From NCBI GenBank assembly GCA_029204225.1, contig CM055107.1, positions 21,002,000-21,065,999 on the forward strand: 64,000 nt of DNA, in the 5' to 3' direction. The DNA comes from Diphasiastrum complanatum (lineage: Eukaryota; Streptophyta; Lycopodiopsida; Lycopodiales; Lycopodiaceae). The notes beneath the pieces are model-generated. The model was not told where the DNA came from, made no database searches, and worked only from the letters and a program-made list of their open reading frames with translations. Below, piece by piece: positions 33,850-45,294 of this stretch (within the stretch, counting starts at the first letter, position 1; each line of letters begins with the position of its first letter). A program made the position numbers and the translations under genes.

Positions 33850-34484
33850 TGTCAAAAATCAGTAGGAATGAGCGAAATCTGATGAGCGAGCTTGGTGTAG
33901 GATCAGAAGCACAACAAACAACAGAACATTCAAATTGAATGATTCAGACAAATGCACAATGAAACGATACGGTAGTGGGACTCAAAATTTGCACTCTCAT
34001 TAATATCAAATAGTGAGTACAATTCTTCAAGTGATAACTGCAGTGTGCAGTCGTTGAGAGTGATAACTCTGGTTACAGAAACTCGAATAATCAGAAGAAG
34101 TTTTTTAATGAAGATTCTAGGATTGATATCCTACAAAATATCTAGAACTCCCTTATGTTGCAATTATTACAACCGTCTCATTACAGTTAATGCATGTACA
34201 AAGTGGACGAACTGTCAACGCGAAGTCATTGGGTTGGATTTTAGACCAACAGTATCAAAATTTACAAGTATCAAAAAATATACATGACTCAAAAAATAAT
34301 AACTCAAAAATACACACTGACTCGAAAAATATATAATCTTTTGAGTCGATCCAGTATCGAAAAATTTTAAAAAATTTGATGTTGAATTTTTCGATCCTGT
34401 GTTCAGATAATCGAGCCGTCTATTTCTGGTTTCTTAGGATGCTCATTAATGAATGGATTTGAGGTTGAGCATCGAATTCCAACA
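33850..34484 (-). repeat. 3' LTR of a minus-strand copia element
   Basis: On the minus strand it begins TGTTGGAATTCG at 34484, directly after a PPT (AAGGGGGAG, plus strand 'ctccccctt' at 34486-34494). It shares 'gggttggattt.tag.ccaacagtatcaaa' and flanking sequence with the LTR at 43283-43830. The left end is not sharply defined (about 33850). Confidence 0.6.
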
Positions 34485-34494
34485 CTCCCCCTTA

Positions 34495-34770
34495 ATGTGG
34501 ATCATGAAAACTTTTGATTTTCAGATTCAACATGTCGTTGAATCTGAGATGGTGCTCCTTTGAAAGAACCTTTGTTTCAGTAATCTACTTTTCTGAGATT
34601 TGTCTTGCTGGATCGATTTCAGGATTCTAAGATTGTAGTGGGCTGAAACCATATTACTCTTTTGTACTCTAGTGCTAACATGCATTTCAAATCCTTCATC
34701 AGTTTCAGATTGTTACTGAATAGTAGAGTGTCATCTACATAAAGAGTGTTGATGAAGAAATCTGATACAA
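34495..34770 (-). pseudogene. Copia RT remnant upstream of the 3' LTR
   Basis: The minus strand at about 34680-34752 reads 'INTLYVDDTLLFSNNLKLMK', the catalytic RT motif and its flank. The RNase H that should separate it from the LTR is missing, so an internal deletion is inferred. It is cut at 34772 by the family-B LTR. Confidence 0.7.
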
Positions 34771-34772
34771 AC

Positions 34773-35302
34773 TGTCATGTACTTTTAGTACATCATTGCT
34801 TTTCAACGCATTAGAATATCCATTGTAAGCTTTGTGGGCCCAAAAAGAACTATTAGCCTTAAGAACAAGGCGGTTCCCTCTTTAGGTCCTACAGTAATTA
34901 ATAAGGATAATAGGACAACAAGGGCCCAATCTAGTTTAAATAATACCTAACAAGGGCTAACTATCTCTCAAGATAGTTAAGTTACATTAAGTAAGAGCAT
35001 TGTCTATAACTAGGCAAGAGACATCAAGTTTTGAATCTTTTGGCTCATTTGCAAGTGAGAGCTTCTAGCTTCCTTGTGAATGTGAGCCATAGGGACATCG
35101 CTAGGTCTCATGTGCCTTATCTACATGAATCCATGCTCATTTACATTGCTTTGTACTCTTCTTTTTATTTCTATTGTGATTCTATGGAGATCTTTGTGTT
35201 CCTAGCTTTCTATGGATATGCTATCTTGAATGCTTTGTACTTTTCTTGCTCTTAGTTTTACTTCTCTTGTAATTGCTATTAGCTTAAATTTGGCACATGA
35301 CA
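34773..35302 (+). repeat. Family-B 5' LTR (530 bp)
   Basis: The LTR has perfect inverted ends, TGTCATGT...ACATGACA. It is followed after a 5-base gap by a PBS. It matches the minus-strand LTR at 56419-56953 along its length. Only about 230 bases of its internal region remain before a family-A LTR interrupts it. Confidence 0.85.
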
Positions 35303-35307
35303 TTTCT

Positions 35308-35319
35308 TGGTATCAGAGC
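35308..35319 (+). promoter_or_regulatory. Primer binding site of family B
   Basis: TGGTATCAGAGC is the complement of the initiator-Met-tRNA 3' end. It sits five bases after the LTR end. Confidence 0.85.
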
Positions 35320-35538
35320 ATAGATCCTAAAATCATGATGATTCTATGAGAATTTCATTAGATTTGATAAGTTTATTGCATTTGTAGCTTTCTTTTTGCT
35401 AGTTTTTAAGTTTGAGATTTTCAGGTTTGCTCAGACCAATTTTTGACATTCAATTTTGTTTTTCATTTCTAATTTGATTTAATAGGTTTGTAGAGCTTTG
35501 TTTTAGCTTTGATTTGCACCAATTTTCAAGGTATTTGG

Positions 35539-36372
35539 TGTGGAAAAAGTACAAAATGGACCAAGAGTGGATCCCAATCTGATCCTCAAGAGGGATTGGA
35601 TGTTAGATTTACTTGATCTATCAATCTACAAAAGATTAAGATCAATCTAGGTCAATTCTAGACATAAAATCTTAACAAGAACAATCATTTAATGAAGGTA
35701 AATATACTTGCTGGTTTCACACGTGTGAAACCCTGTCAGAGTACGGACTCCAACCTGAAAATAAAGTACACTATGATAGAACCTCAAAACAATCAAAACA
35801 ATTGTAGACAAATAGAGAGAATTACACAAAATCGCTTCCAAAACCAAGATTGATGTTTCATGTTGATTGTGGCCAAATATGCCTCAATATATACACTTCT
35901 TGGAGCTCGAGGTACTGATCATGCATCAGATCTCACACGTGTGAGGATGCCTTGTCATCATCATGCAATTTTGACACTTGGATCAAACTTTCTATTTTGG
36001 GCATTTTTGGTCCAATTTTCTACTATATAGAGATCTTCATAGAAATCTTCTAGAAGCAAAAACTCGTCTACTTCAACTATTTCCACACGTGTGAGCTGTC
36101 CTCTACACATGGGATATGACACCTATCAAAAGTATTTGGCTCATGCAATCAATAGATTGATGCCATGTGTCATATACCTAAAAAACTAGTTTTTGGCCAT
36201 TTTAGCCACTAGAACTTGAATCAAATCATATGTACAACATATATGATTATGGTACATGACAAGTACACTAGTTTCACACGTGGGAACAGGTTCCACACAT
36301 GTGTGTTTGTCCTATATACAAGATTTTTGGCCTCTACCAAGCTTATTTTTGCATTTTTCACACTCCTCCTCT
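35539..36372 (-). mobile_element. Family-A 3' LTR plus PPT
   Basis: It runs from 'tgtggaaaaagtac' to 'gcatttttcaca' (36362), 824 bp, and is clearly homologous to the LTRs at 9986 and 14730. The complement of the PPT ('ctcctcctc', 36363-36371) follows, so it is the 3' LTR of a minus-strand copy whose body is gone. Its neighbouring 5-base flanks do not match, which agrees with loss of the other end. Palindromes CACACGTGTG occur at 35718-35727 and 35934-35943, with a variant near 36083. Confidence 0.82.
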
Positions 36373-37150
36373 GTTGGGAGTCGTGCGTTGCTCCGATACG
36401 ACTGATGAGAATCGTGAGAAGAAAATTCACGAAACATTCGCGACTCTCTTTTAAGATTCGGATGGAGTTCAGATGCGTTGGCTGAGCACTGCCAGCTAAA
36501 ACACTCCTACAATCCTCCAGAGAGTAGTCAGTTACTACTGATCTACATTCATAAAATTAATACAGCATTCAACTTCATCTCAATCAAGGTGCGGAATTCA
36601 AAGGGAACAAGAAAACTCAGACATATGAAAAATAAACAGCATAAGCATTTGACATCCAAGATCAGACACAACCAGAAAAATAATCTATATTGATTTTCTC
36701 TGATTTCTTCAGGGCACTGCATGCGAATCCACGCAGTGCATTGGCTTGAGAGAAGCACGACTTTCTCACAAGTAGTAGTCTCGCTTCACTAGCGGACAAT
36801 ATGATCTTCTGATCCTAGACATAATTTCTTCTCACACGCACGCAAAGCTTCTGTCTGTGTTCATCTTGATTGCTTACTAGCATCAGACTTCTTCAGTGTC
36901 TCTTCTCTTAGTTACACTCTGTGTATCCTGTTATGATATATGTCAAGTATTATCCAGTACGTACGGTCCCTAAGATTAGAGTGATTATACATCTACAACT
37001 AATTAGGGAATTACAAGAGTGGCAGATTAGCCACGACCTAGGAAGTATCTGCTGATGTCATGCCATTAGGTCAGATCTTTGTACTTCTGGGTACTTGCGT
37101 GATCTCTGGTGGTACTCCTTGGAGCGTGAGGACAGAACATGTTTCGTTTC
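36372..37150 (-). repeat. Probable 3' LTR of the copia body at 37166-39336
   Basis: It starts TGTTGGGAGTCG at 36372, a typical copia LTR-end sequence. It lies directly downstream (minus strand) of the RNase H end of that body. The inner boundary is uncertain. 'gaacatg' near 37137 is one candidate. No second copy is in the window. Confidence 0.45.
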
Positions 37151-37165
37151 CACCGTTAGTTTCGC

Positions 37166-39336
37166 TTACCTCGTCTGCCTTTCTCTCTTGCTGGACCGCA
37201 AAGGAATCTCGTTCGTGGATCCTTCATGTTCGTGAACCGTTCGTCTTCGTCTCTGTTGACTTTCGTGTTCGCGAACATCTTCATCAAGTGAAGGACTGAA
37301 GGCTAGCAAGGCTTTGTAATCAGAAACACTTTGTTTCTTCAGCTCCCTCTCAAAGCATGGTAGCTTTATGATCCCGAGACTGCTCCTTTGCCTCTCAAAG
37401 AGCCCTTTGTCCAGAGTTTTAGTGAAGATGCCAGCAACCATATCCTTTGTTCTTATGAAGGTGGTCTACATCATCTTCCTTTCAATCAGATCCCTGATCA
37501 AGTGATACTTGATCGCAATGTGCTTCGTTTTTTAGTGAAACACATGATCTTTTGTCAGGTGTATCACAGAGGTGTTGTCCATCTGCAAGACCAATGGCTC
37601 ATTCCTTGTTTCACCTAATTCGTCCAGGAACTGCCTTAGCCAAATTATTTCATTGGCCATCTTCACTGCTGCTACGTACTCTGCTTCGCAGGACGACTGG
37701 GCTACAATGGTCTGCTTCTTGCTGACCCAGAGAACTGCTGCTCCTGATGCGATGCTGCATCCTTCTGAGATGCTTTTATAGTTATCCCTGAGAGATGCCC
37801 AGTAGCATCGCTGTAGGAAAGTATCCTGAGACTTGCACCACGACAATAAAACAAGCCATAATCCCTCATTAATTGAAGATATTGCAAAATTTGTTCTGCA
37901 ATCTTCCAATGTGTCGAGCCTAGATTCGTGCAGAACTGGCTCATCCTGAATACTGCATAAGCAATATCAGGATGTGTGTTGTCTGCAAGGTACATCAGTG
38001 AACCTATCAGCCTCCTCTAGGGTGTGAGCTGCATCTGTTCCCTTTCTTTCTCAGTCTTTGGATAGTCGTCATTTGTTAGCACCGTCCCTGCAAGCATTGG
38101 AGTGTTCGCTCCTTTGCAGTTCAGCATCCCAAAGTCCTCTAGGATCTTCTGGGTGTATTTGGACTGGTGAAGGTATAACTTGTCTCCCTCATAGTCCCTT
38201 TCAATTTGTAAGCCTAGGTAACACATGTCTTCTCCCAGATCCACTATCTCGAAATGTTTCGAGATGTTTGTCTTTACTTCAGCAATTAGCTGCTCACTCC
38301 TGCAAAGTATCAGAGTGTCGTCCACATAAATAGCCACTATGATGATAGATGCCCATCTGTAACTCTGACATACACATTGGAGTCAGCCAACAGAGGCTTG
38401 AATTCCAGTGATTTCAGGGCCTGATCCTTCTTCTTGTACCATTGTCGGGCTGATTGCTTCAGACCGTAGATGCTTCTATGCATTCTGCATACACAGTCAG
38501 GAAGTGAATTCGAGACAAATTCTGGGGGTTGATCCATGTAGAACTCTTCGTGTAATTCGCCATGTAAGAAGGCTGTCTTCTCATCCACAATGTGGATCCT
38601 GAGTTCATAAGCTGCTGCATATGCAAACAACAGGGATGAATGTTTGACGACAGGAGAGAAGGTTTCAAAGTAGTCAATACCGTGTCTCCGAGAGAAACCC
38701 TTCGCTACCAATCTTGCCTTGTATTTCGTCACACTCCCGTCTGGTCCATATTTGAGTTTGAAAACCCATTTGCATTTGACAGTCTTGCACAGGTAATGGC
38801 TCCAACGTCCATACCTGGTTCTTCCTCATGGACTCCATCTCTTCGTCCATGGCTTGGATCCATTTGTCCTTTTCTGGACCTTCAATCGCCTCCTCAAATA
38901 TTTGTAGTTTGCCACTGAACCCACAGAATTCTTCTGATGTGGAAGTTGGGCTGCCTGGCACAAATCTTGCTGGCGCTCTTCGTGGTCTTGTCGACCTTCT
39001 AGGAGATCCTCCCGGAACAGCTATGCCTTTGCCCTTGTCTGCTCTGCTCGGTCCGGAACCATCTTGGTTTACAGGAACTGCGGCGGCAGGTTGCCTCTCG
39101 AATCTTTCTTTGTCTGATTCGTCACTCGAATGGGAGACAACTCCAAAATCTTCATTTTTGTGTTCGTCCTCTGCTCCCTTTGATATTGGCGGTAGGTCAT
39201 AGTACTGTCTTTCCAGAACTTCATAGCTAACAGGATCTTCATTGGCCATTGTCCTGCTCTCGTCGAACTTGACATCCCTCACTGTCTTCGCAATGTTCGT
39301 GTCTGGCATGTAGATTTCTGTAGTATGACAAAAAAA
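37166..39336 (-). pseudogene. Copia pol 3' half (linker, RT, RNase H), relatively well kept
   Basis: The minus strand starts in the integrase C-terminal/linker region (39309 down: 'TVRDVKFDESRTM', 'PRRSTRPRRAPARF'). The RT begins with 'EGPEKDKWIQAMDEEMESM' near 38870 and shifts frame near 38730. It continues 'KYKARLVAKGFSRRHGIDYF', 'HSIYGLKQSARQWY'-type blocks, 'MAIYVDDTLIL' (catalytic YVDD, 38337) and 'CYLGLQIERDYEG'. An in-frame stop at about 38015 is followed by 'SLMYLADNTHPDIAYAVF'. RNase H is at 37909-37532 ('VSKKQTIVAQSSCEAEYVAA', 'LQMDNTSVIHLTKD'), ending 'VAGIFTKTLDKGLFERQRSS' at 37441. At least three frame changes make it inactive. The 5' half (gag, protease, most of integrase) is missing. 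It abuts a different copia body at 39336. Confidence 0.87.
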
Positions 39337-39338
39337 AC

Positions 39339-42300
39339 CTACCAGAATTCCTTGCTCATGCTCCTCCTTGCCCTGTGTCTGTTTATCTCGATCCCTAGAA
39401 GGTAGTGCACATGGCCTGAATCAGTTATTTTGAATTCCTTCGATAGAAGATTCTTCGTCTCATGAAGTAGCTGATTCGAATTGCTGATGATCAGTGAGTC
39501 ATCAACATATGGAGCTATTATGACATATTGAGCCTCTGTGTTTGAGATAAATATTAGAATCAGCAGAGTTTGGGATGAAGTCATGATGCAACAAGAATTG
39601 ATTGATTTTATCAAACTAGGCCCTTGGAGCTTGCTTTATCCCATAGAGAGCTTTCTGTAGCTTACATACTTTGTGTTCTTGGCCTTGAAGGACGTAACCT
39701 TCAGGTTGATAGATGTAAATACCTTCTTGTATGTATCCATTCAGAAAGGTTGTCTGCACATCCATCTAGTGGACTTCCAGATCTTTGGTAGCTGCGAAGG
39801 CGAATAAAGATCGAATTGACTAAAGTTTTACCACCGGAATGTATGTCTCAGAGTAGTCAATTCCATAGCTTTGTTTGTATTCTTTGATGACTAGACGAGC
39901 CTTCCATCTAGTTGTAGAACCGTCTAGATTGAGCTTCAACTTGAAGGTCCACTTGGTGTCAATGTTCTTTGCATCTACAGGAGCTTCGACAAGACGCCAA
40001 GTCTTGTTCTTCAATGAGTTGTACTCAGCATGCATGGCGGAATGCCAGTTGTCTGCATTCGAGCTTGACAAGGCTTTCGTTACTGAAGTGGGTTCATCAT
40101 TGTTGATGAATGTCAGACAAAACGATCAGGTTCTTATCGATGTCGTACAAATTTCTGAACAACAGTTGGTTGTTGAGATGATGATTCTCCTTGTTGTGTG
40201 ACAGAGATATCTTCAATGTCCATCGGAACAATCGTAGGTCGAGGCCTATCGATGGTAATGGGAGTTGTTGGGACGAACTCTTGCATTGGCTGCTTCTGCT
40301 TGAAGTTGAAAAATTTATCTTCGAGAAAGAAAACATCTCGACTAATTGAGATTCGGCTTGTCTCAACATCAAATATTCTGTATGCCTTGTTTGACGTTGA
40401 GTATCCAATGAAGATACTCCTGCAGCTAACAGGGTCGAGCTTCTTTTTCAGATCAGAGGGACAGCCAAACACTTGGAGGTGTCGTAGACTCGATTTGTAG
40501 CCATAGAAAGCTTCGAAGGGAGTCTTTGAGTCAACTGCTTTGGTACTCAAATAGTTCTCTAGATAGCAACCTATTGAAATAGCTTCAGCCCAAAAATCTT
40601 TGGTGAGCTGAGCATTTGACATCATCGATCGAGTTGCATTTAGCAATGTTCGGTTCTTTCTTTTGGCTACTCCATTCCGCTGTGGCATGTAGCTGGTGGT
40701 GAACTAATGATGAATGCCGAATGATGCCTAATAGTCAAATATTTCATTTGACAGAAACTCTCCACCACTATCAATACAAAGGGTTTTGAGTCATTGACTA
40801 GTCTGTGTCTCAGCGAACTGTTTGAAGTCTTTGAAACAGTTAAAAGCCTCATACTTGTTCTTAATGAACATGATGCTGGTAAATCTAGAATAATTTTCAA
40901 TAAAAGAGATAAAATATAATACAAAACCCAGAGAGAGAGAACATTCATAGAGCCGCACAGATCACTATGTATTAATTCTAGAATGGACTTAGCTCTAATG
41001 GCTTGTCCCTTTGGAAATATTGATCTAGGCTATTTGCCTAGTAAGCACATCTCACAGACATGTCGTATGTCGGTGGAGTCAGCATTAAGGTTTAAGTCCT
41101 TGACCATAGAATTATGATGCATATACAAGATTGATCTCATGTTTAGATGTCCTAGTCTTTGATGCCATAATTGGACATTGGAAAGGCATATTCGTGACCC
41201 AGAACGTACAAATAACCTTCTTTGTTTGCAGAGAAGATGTCTTTATCGTGCTTGTCCAGAATGGTACACTGCTTCGAATCGAATGAGGCCTTGCAGCCCT
41301 GATCAGTAAACTTGCTGACTGACAATAAATTTTCAGGTCAGTCTGGATACATATAGTACATTCTTGAGCAAGGTCAGCTTACCATTAGGCAGATAGAGAT
41401 GTATAGATCCTTTGCCACCAATTTCTAGTGCACTTGAGTCACCGAAATAGACATACTTTGAATCTGCTGGTGTGAGGTCTTCGAATAAGGACTTACATGT
41501 TGTCATGTGCTGAGAAACACCATAGTCGAGATACCAATCCATTGCATCTCTAATGGGTAATTCTTGTATCATTAACAGGGTTGGTTCTTCTTGAGAGGTT
41601 ATGGCAGAATCAGATCCTCCATTCTGCATTTTCTTCTTGGCTTCGTTATGCTTGAGAACTCGACAATCCTTAATGTCATGGTTGGTTCTCTTGCAGTACT
41701 TGCAAAAGAGTCTGGTCTTAGGTTGTTGATGCTATCAATTGTGATGTTGTGATTGCTGGTTTGAATCAGTTTGCTCAGCCTTTGTCTTCTTGTCCTCCAA
41801 CGATTTCTTCTTCGGGAGCTGTTGCTTATTCGAATAGAGAGTGACTGACTTCGTATTCGATGGGGATAAGCTTTTCCTTCTTACTTCTTCCTGCAATAAA
41901 CTTGTTGTTGGAGAGACAGGTCATGAGTATTACTGAGTAGCAATACAAGCAGATTCTTGGTAAGGTTTGAAATATGAAGGACATTGGACAGCAACTTAAC
42001 AACACCTCATTGAAATTCGACCCTGACTGTTTCTTCACCTTCAATGGAGTAAGTTGAGTTGTCTCCAAGTTGCACAACTCCAGAACGGGTGAAGGGCTTG
42101 TAGTTTTGGAGCCAGTCCCAATGATGGGTCATGTGCTGAGTTGCTCCAGAGTCCAGGTTCCAAGAATCGATATCCTCAAAATTTCCGACCCCTGGTCATA
42201 AAGGCAGTTTCATCTTCCTCTTCATGCTGGATCGAGTGACTGATTGAGACAACATTTGCTTGTTGTTGAAACTGCTTCTCTTTTCATTGTTGTACTGTTC

Positions 42301-43282
42301 TGTAGTCCTTGATGAAATGAGCAGTCCTCTTACAATACTTGCAGAAGAGTTTCTGCATTGGCTGGGATGATGAAGGAAAATTCAAACTCGACCTTGAGCC
42401 AAAATTTGATCCTGAGTTAAAATTTGGCCGTGAGCCAAAATTTGACCCAGACTGCATGTTGCTCCTTTTGCCTGAATAATCAGATTTTGTGGATTTCTTT
42501 GACTTGAATTTCTGATTTTTCGTTGTGTATAGAGCCTGAGGATCTGATCCTGAGTCTGAGGAGGTTGCATTTCTTTTGATCTCCTCTTGTAACAACATTG
42601 AGATGACTCTTGATAGAGTAAGTTGTTGCTGGATCAAAATAGCCATGACCCATGTTTCATAGGCAGTAGGGAGACTCGATAGAAGAGTCATTACTGCATC
42701 TGAGCTTTCAATGTTTGATCTTGTTGTAGTCATCTACTCCATAAGGTTTTTGAATGTATTGAGATGCCTGGAAATAGTGTCTGCATCAAACATCCTCAAA
42801 GTGAAGAATTTCTTCCTCAGATGGAGTTTAGAAGTGACATCTCTAATGTCATAGAGTGTAGCTAGGATGTCCCAAGCATCCTTGGCTGTCTGTGCAGATC
42901 TAATATGACTGATTTGGGAGTCTTTGATATATATTCAGAGTGATTAGGACAAAATACTTGTCATCTCATTGCCTCCATTTGGTGATGCTAGTTGCATCAA
43001 CCTCTGGCTTGATTTCTGTACCATCAACTATGTCCCATAGTTCCTTGGCTAATAGGACAACTTTTATCTTGAGCTTCCAGAGATGGTAGTTCTCCATCGA
43101 GTTTGTCAATTAGAGAGGAACTGGAAGTAGAATCCATTCTGGTATTGTAGCTATATTCATTGGTAGAAACAACATTAGTGCTATATTGTTGGCTGTGCAC
43201 TTGCTGAGATGAAGTCTTGGTAGAAACAAGACTGAATCCGCAATGAAAATTGCAGATTACTGAGCCACCTGTTCTAATACCA
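39339..43282 (-). pseudogene. Copia element 5' two-thirds (gag to RT), RNase H lost
   Basis: Minus strand. The PBS is at 43282-43271. Gag (about 43090-42280) includes 'VMTLLSSLPTAYETWVMAIL', repeated Asn/Ser/Gly units ('SGSNFGSRPNFNSGSNFGS') and an imperfect knuckle 'CKYCKRTAHFIKDY'. Protease follows at 41629-41333 ('DWYLDYGVSQHMTTCKSLFE', 'LPNGKLTLLKNVLYV'). The integrase lies at about 41300-40660 and has its C-terminus and linker at 40688-40134 ('RNGVAKRKNRTLLNATRSMM', 'RSIFIGYSTSNKAYRIFD'). RT spans 40071-39820 ('NWHSAMHAEYNSLKNKTW') and 39614-39339 ('IIAPYVDDSLIISNSN', 'HYLLGIEI'). It ends abruptly at about 39339 where another copia begins. The Asn/Ser/Gly repeat in gag is local expansion of an 'FGSR/FNSGSN' unit. 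Confidence 0.85.
43271..43282 (-). promoter_or_regulatory. Primer binding site of the copia element
   Basis: The minus strand reads TGGTATTAGAAC, one or two changes from the usual initiator-Met PBS (TGGTATCAGAGC). It directly abuts the LTR end. Confidence 0.7.
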
Positions 43283-43830
43283 TGTAGAATTTTGGTGGAA
43301 ATGCATGGCGCAGCGGAAGTGGAGCTGGTGGTGATAGATCGGAAGTGCGGCAGTTACCAACAATGCATTCAAGATAGATCGAACAATACAATAATGCGCA
43401 ATAGAACTAGGATGTAGACAAAAACTTGCACTCTGATAATTATAAAAATGGAGTACAAGAGCATGACACTGGGCGCAAATACCAGACTTCAACTGAGTTC
43501 GTTGATAGCAGGATAGTCCAGAATGCTAACTAACTGAATCTAAAAACCTGCTTAGCCATTGATCATCGTTACAGAATAATCCTTGTACAATGTTACAAAA
43601 GATGCCTGTCAAGGCGTTGAATCCATTGGATGTCAGACTATCAGTGCATTGAAAGCCTGAGAAACTCTACTTACAGTCCCACAGAAGGTAGCCGTTATTT
43701 AATGGTCTGTGGGTTGGATTTCTAGTTAACAGTATCAAATTTACAAGGACTCGAGAATATACAAAGAATCAGAAATCTACACTAACTAGAAGAGAAAGAT
43801 CATATCTTATTCAAACCCCCCATAAATATG
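43283..43830 (-). repeat. 5' LTR of the copia element
   Basis: It begins 'tgtagaattttggtgg' at the PBS and extends right to about 43830, where CACTA coding sequence resumes. It shares blocks with the LTR at 33850-34484. The outer end (near 'ccccccataa') is approximate. Confidence 0.6.
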
Positions 43831-43831
43831 A

Positions 43832-44443
43832 CAAGCATAAGGAAGCAGCAAGAGTAAGACTGAGCATGAATAGTATCGGTCATCTTGGCTCTGGGGGGAA
43901 ACAACGTTTTGTAGATTATTTTGTAAGTGATTTCTAACCCTAAGTTTCTTTGTTAAGTTCTATTCATAGCTCAATTGCTAACAAGTTTCTTTGATGTGTC
44001 TACAAGAATGCGATCTATGGAAGAGTGCCAAGCGAAGAATATAAACTCTACTACAATCGTAATTTCGAGAATATGCGCAGGGAATTGGAAAGTAGAGGCA
44101 TCTTTCCAATAGATTAGGTAAACCCTAATTTCTGACTTTTAGTTGAAACTACTCTTTGGTTCAAATAGGATTGCATTGCATTCAACTTTCACAAAATACA
44201 TATATACATCATGTTTAGTTAAAATAGGATTTTGCATTGCATTCAAATTTCACAAAATACACGTGATTGCGTGTGTAGATTGATGAAGCGCAAGAGGAGC
44301 AGATTGATCAAGAACTTGCGCAAGAGGAGGAGGAGGGGACGACAATGGCAGCGGCGGGAACTAGCAGCAACGGCAGGGGCGATGATGACGAGGAAGCTAC
44401 AGGCATTCGTAGAGGCGATGCCTTCTTCTTAGATGAAAACTAA
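43832..44443 (+). pseudogene. Last three exons of a CACTA (En/Spm) transposon gene
   Basis: Exon a (about 43832-43922) encodes a basic stretch ending 'GSGGKQRFVDYF', which I read as the conserved S-G-G-x-x-x-F-V-x-Y-F segment of plant CACTA-encoded proteins. The GT-AG intron 43923-44006 is phase 0. Exon b (44007-44117) reads 'NAIYGRVPSEEYKLYY', then 'NFENMRRELESRGIFPID', and has a TAG just before the donor (44115-44117). Intron 44118-44278 carries a ~60-bp tandem duplication around 'gcattgcattcaa'. Exon c (44279-44443) encodes a Glu-rich tail ('IDEAQEEQIDQELAQEEEE', ending 'GDAFFLDEN') and a stop. The splice phases agree across all three. The 5' part was removed by the copia LTR on the left. 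Family assignment rests partly on the terminus that follows. Confidence 0.65.
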
Positions 44444-45294
44444 AACTACACCTATAAAACTGTAAATATTTTTTTGTAAATAGAATAGATATGCATGCAC
44501 ATTGTCATTTAGAATACGTAGCACAAAAAGCGTGAGCAATATTGATCAATGCTAGTGCTCACCTCTTAAAAATAGCAATAGAATCCTCTCAAAAAAGAGG
44601 GAGGTCACGCATCATGTACTCTCCAACAAAAAAAATGGGGCCTCGCGAGTGCAAATGAGCACCTGCGGGCTCCAAATTTTTTTTTAATCCAAAATAAACA
44701 TCGTTGTGCGACGTTCCCTAAACCTCTAAAAAACATTCAGCGGCGTTTGTGTGATGCTTACATTAGCGTCGGACAAACGGTGTTGAAGTTATATTTGTTA
44801 AACCCAGTGAACGTTGTCGGGCGACACGCACAAGTGTCTCCCGATGACACTGTATATTCTACATAGAAAATGGACCCGAGAGTGTTTGCGACGATCAACT
44901 GTCTTTCGAATTTCATGCTCGTCGAATACGATTCAACGTTATAACAACACTTAATTGTTGTTGTATTGTTGCGACATGACACTCCCAAATAATTTCAATT
45001 GCATGTCGCGTGGCGACTTTTTTTTTTTAAATAATCATCTGGCGACGTATTTAAAGATGCGCAGTGACGTACATTGTGTCGTCGAAAGACATTGAATCAT
45101 CGCAAAACCGTCGCTAGTTTTGTCATTTTTGTCACTCATACGTCACTATAAATGTCACCAGACGACACTTAAAAAAGAAGATAACGACGTTTATATGGAC
45201 ATTACAGGTCATATCCGTCGCTAAAATTTGCATAAACGTCACTATAAATGTTGCTATGTGTCATTGTTGTGGTGGTGTTAGCTAAATTGTAGTG
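44444..45294 (+). mobile_element. CACTA element 3' subterminal region and terminus
   Basis: The sequence ends 'ttgtagtg' at 45287-45294, the complement of the diagnostic CACTACAA end. Before it lie many short GTCG/CGAC-rich motifs in both orientations. Examples are 'cgtcactataaatgt', exact at 45141-45155 and 45238-45252, and 'cgtcgcta' near 45109 and 45216. Further motifs are 'gcgacg' and 'acgacg'-type units from 44700 on. This is the subterminal repeat pattern at which En/Spm transposase binds. The left end of the element is not in the window or has been destroyed. Confidence 0.75.
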
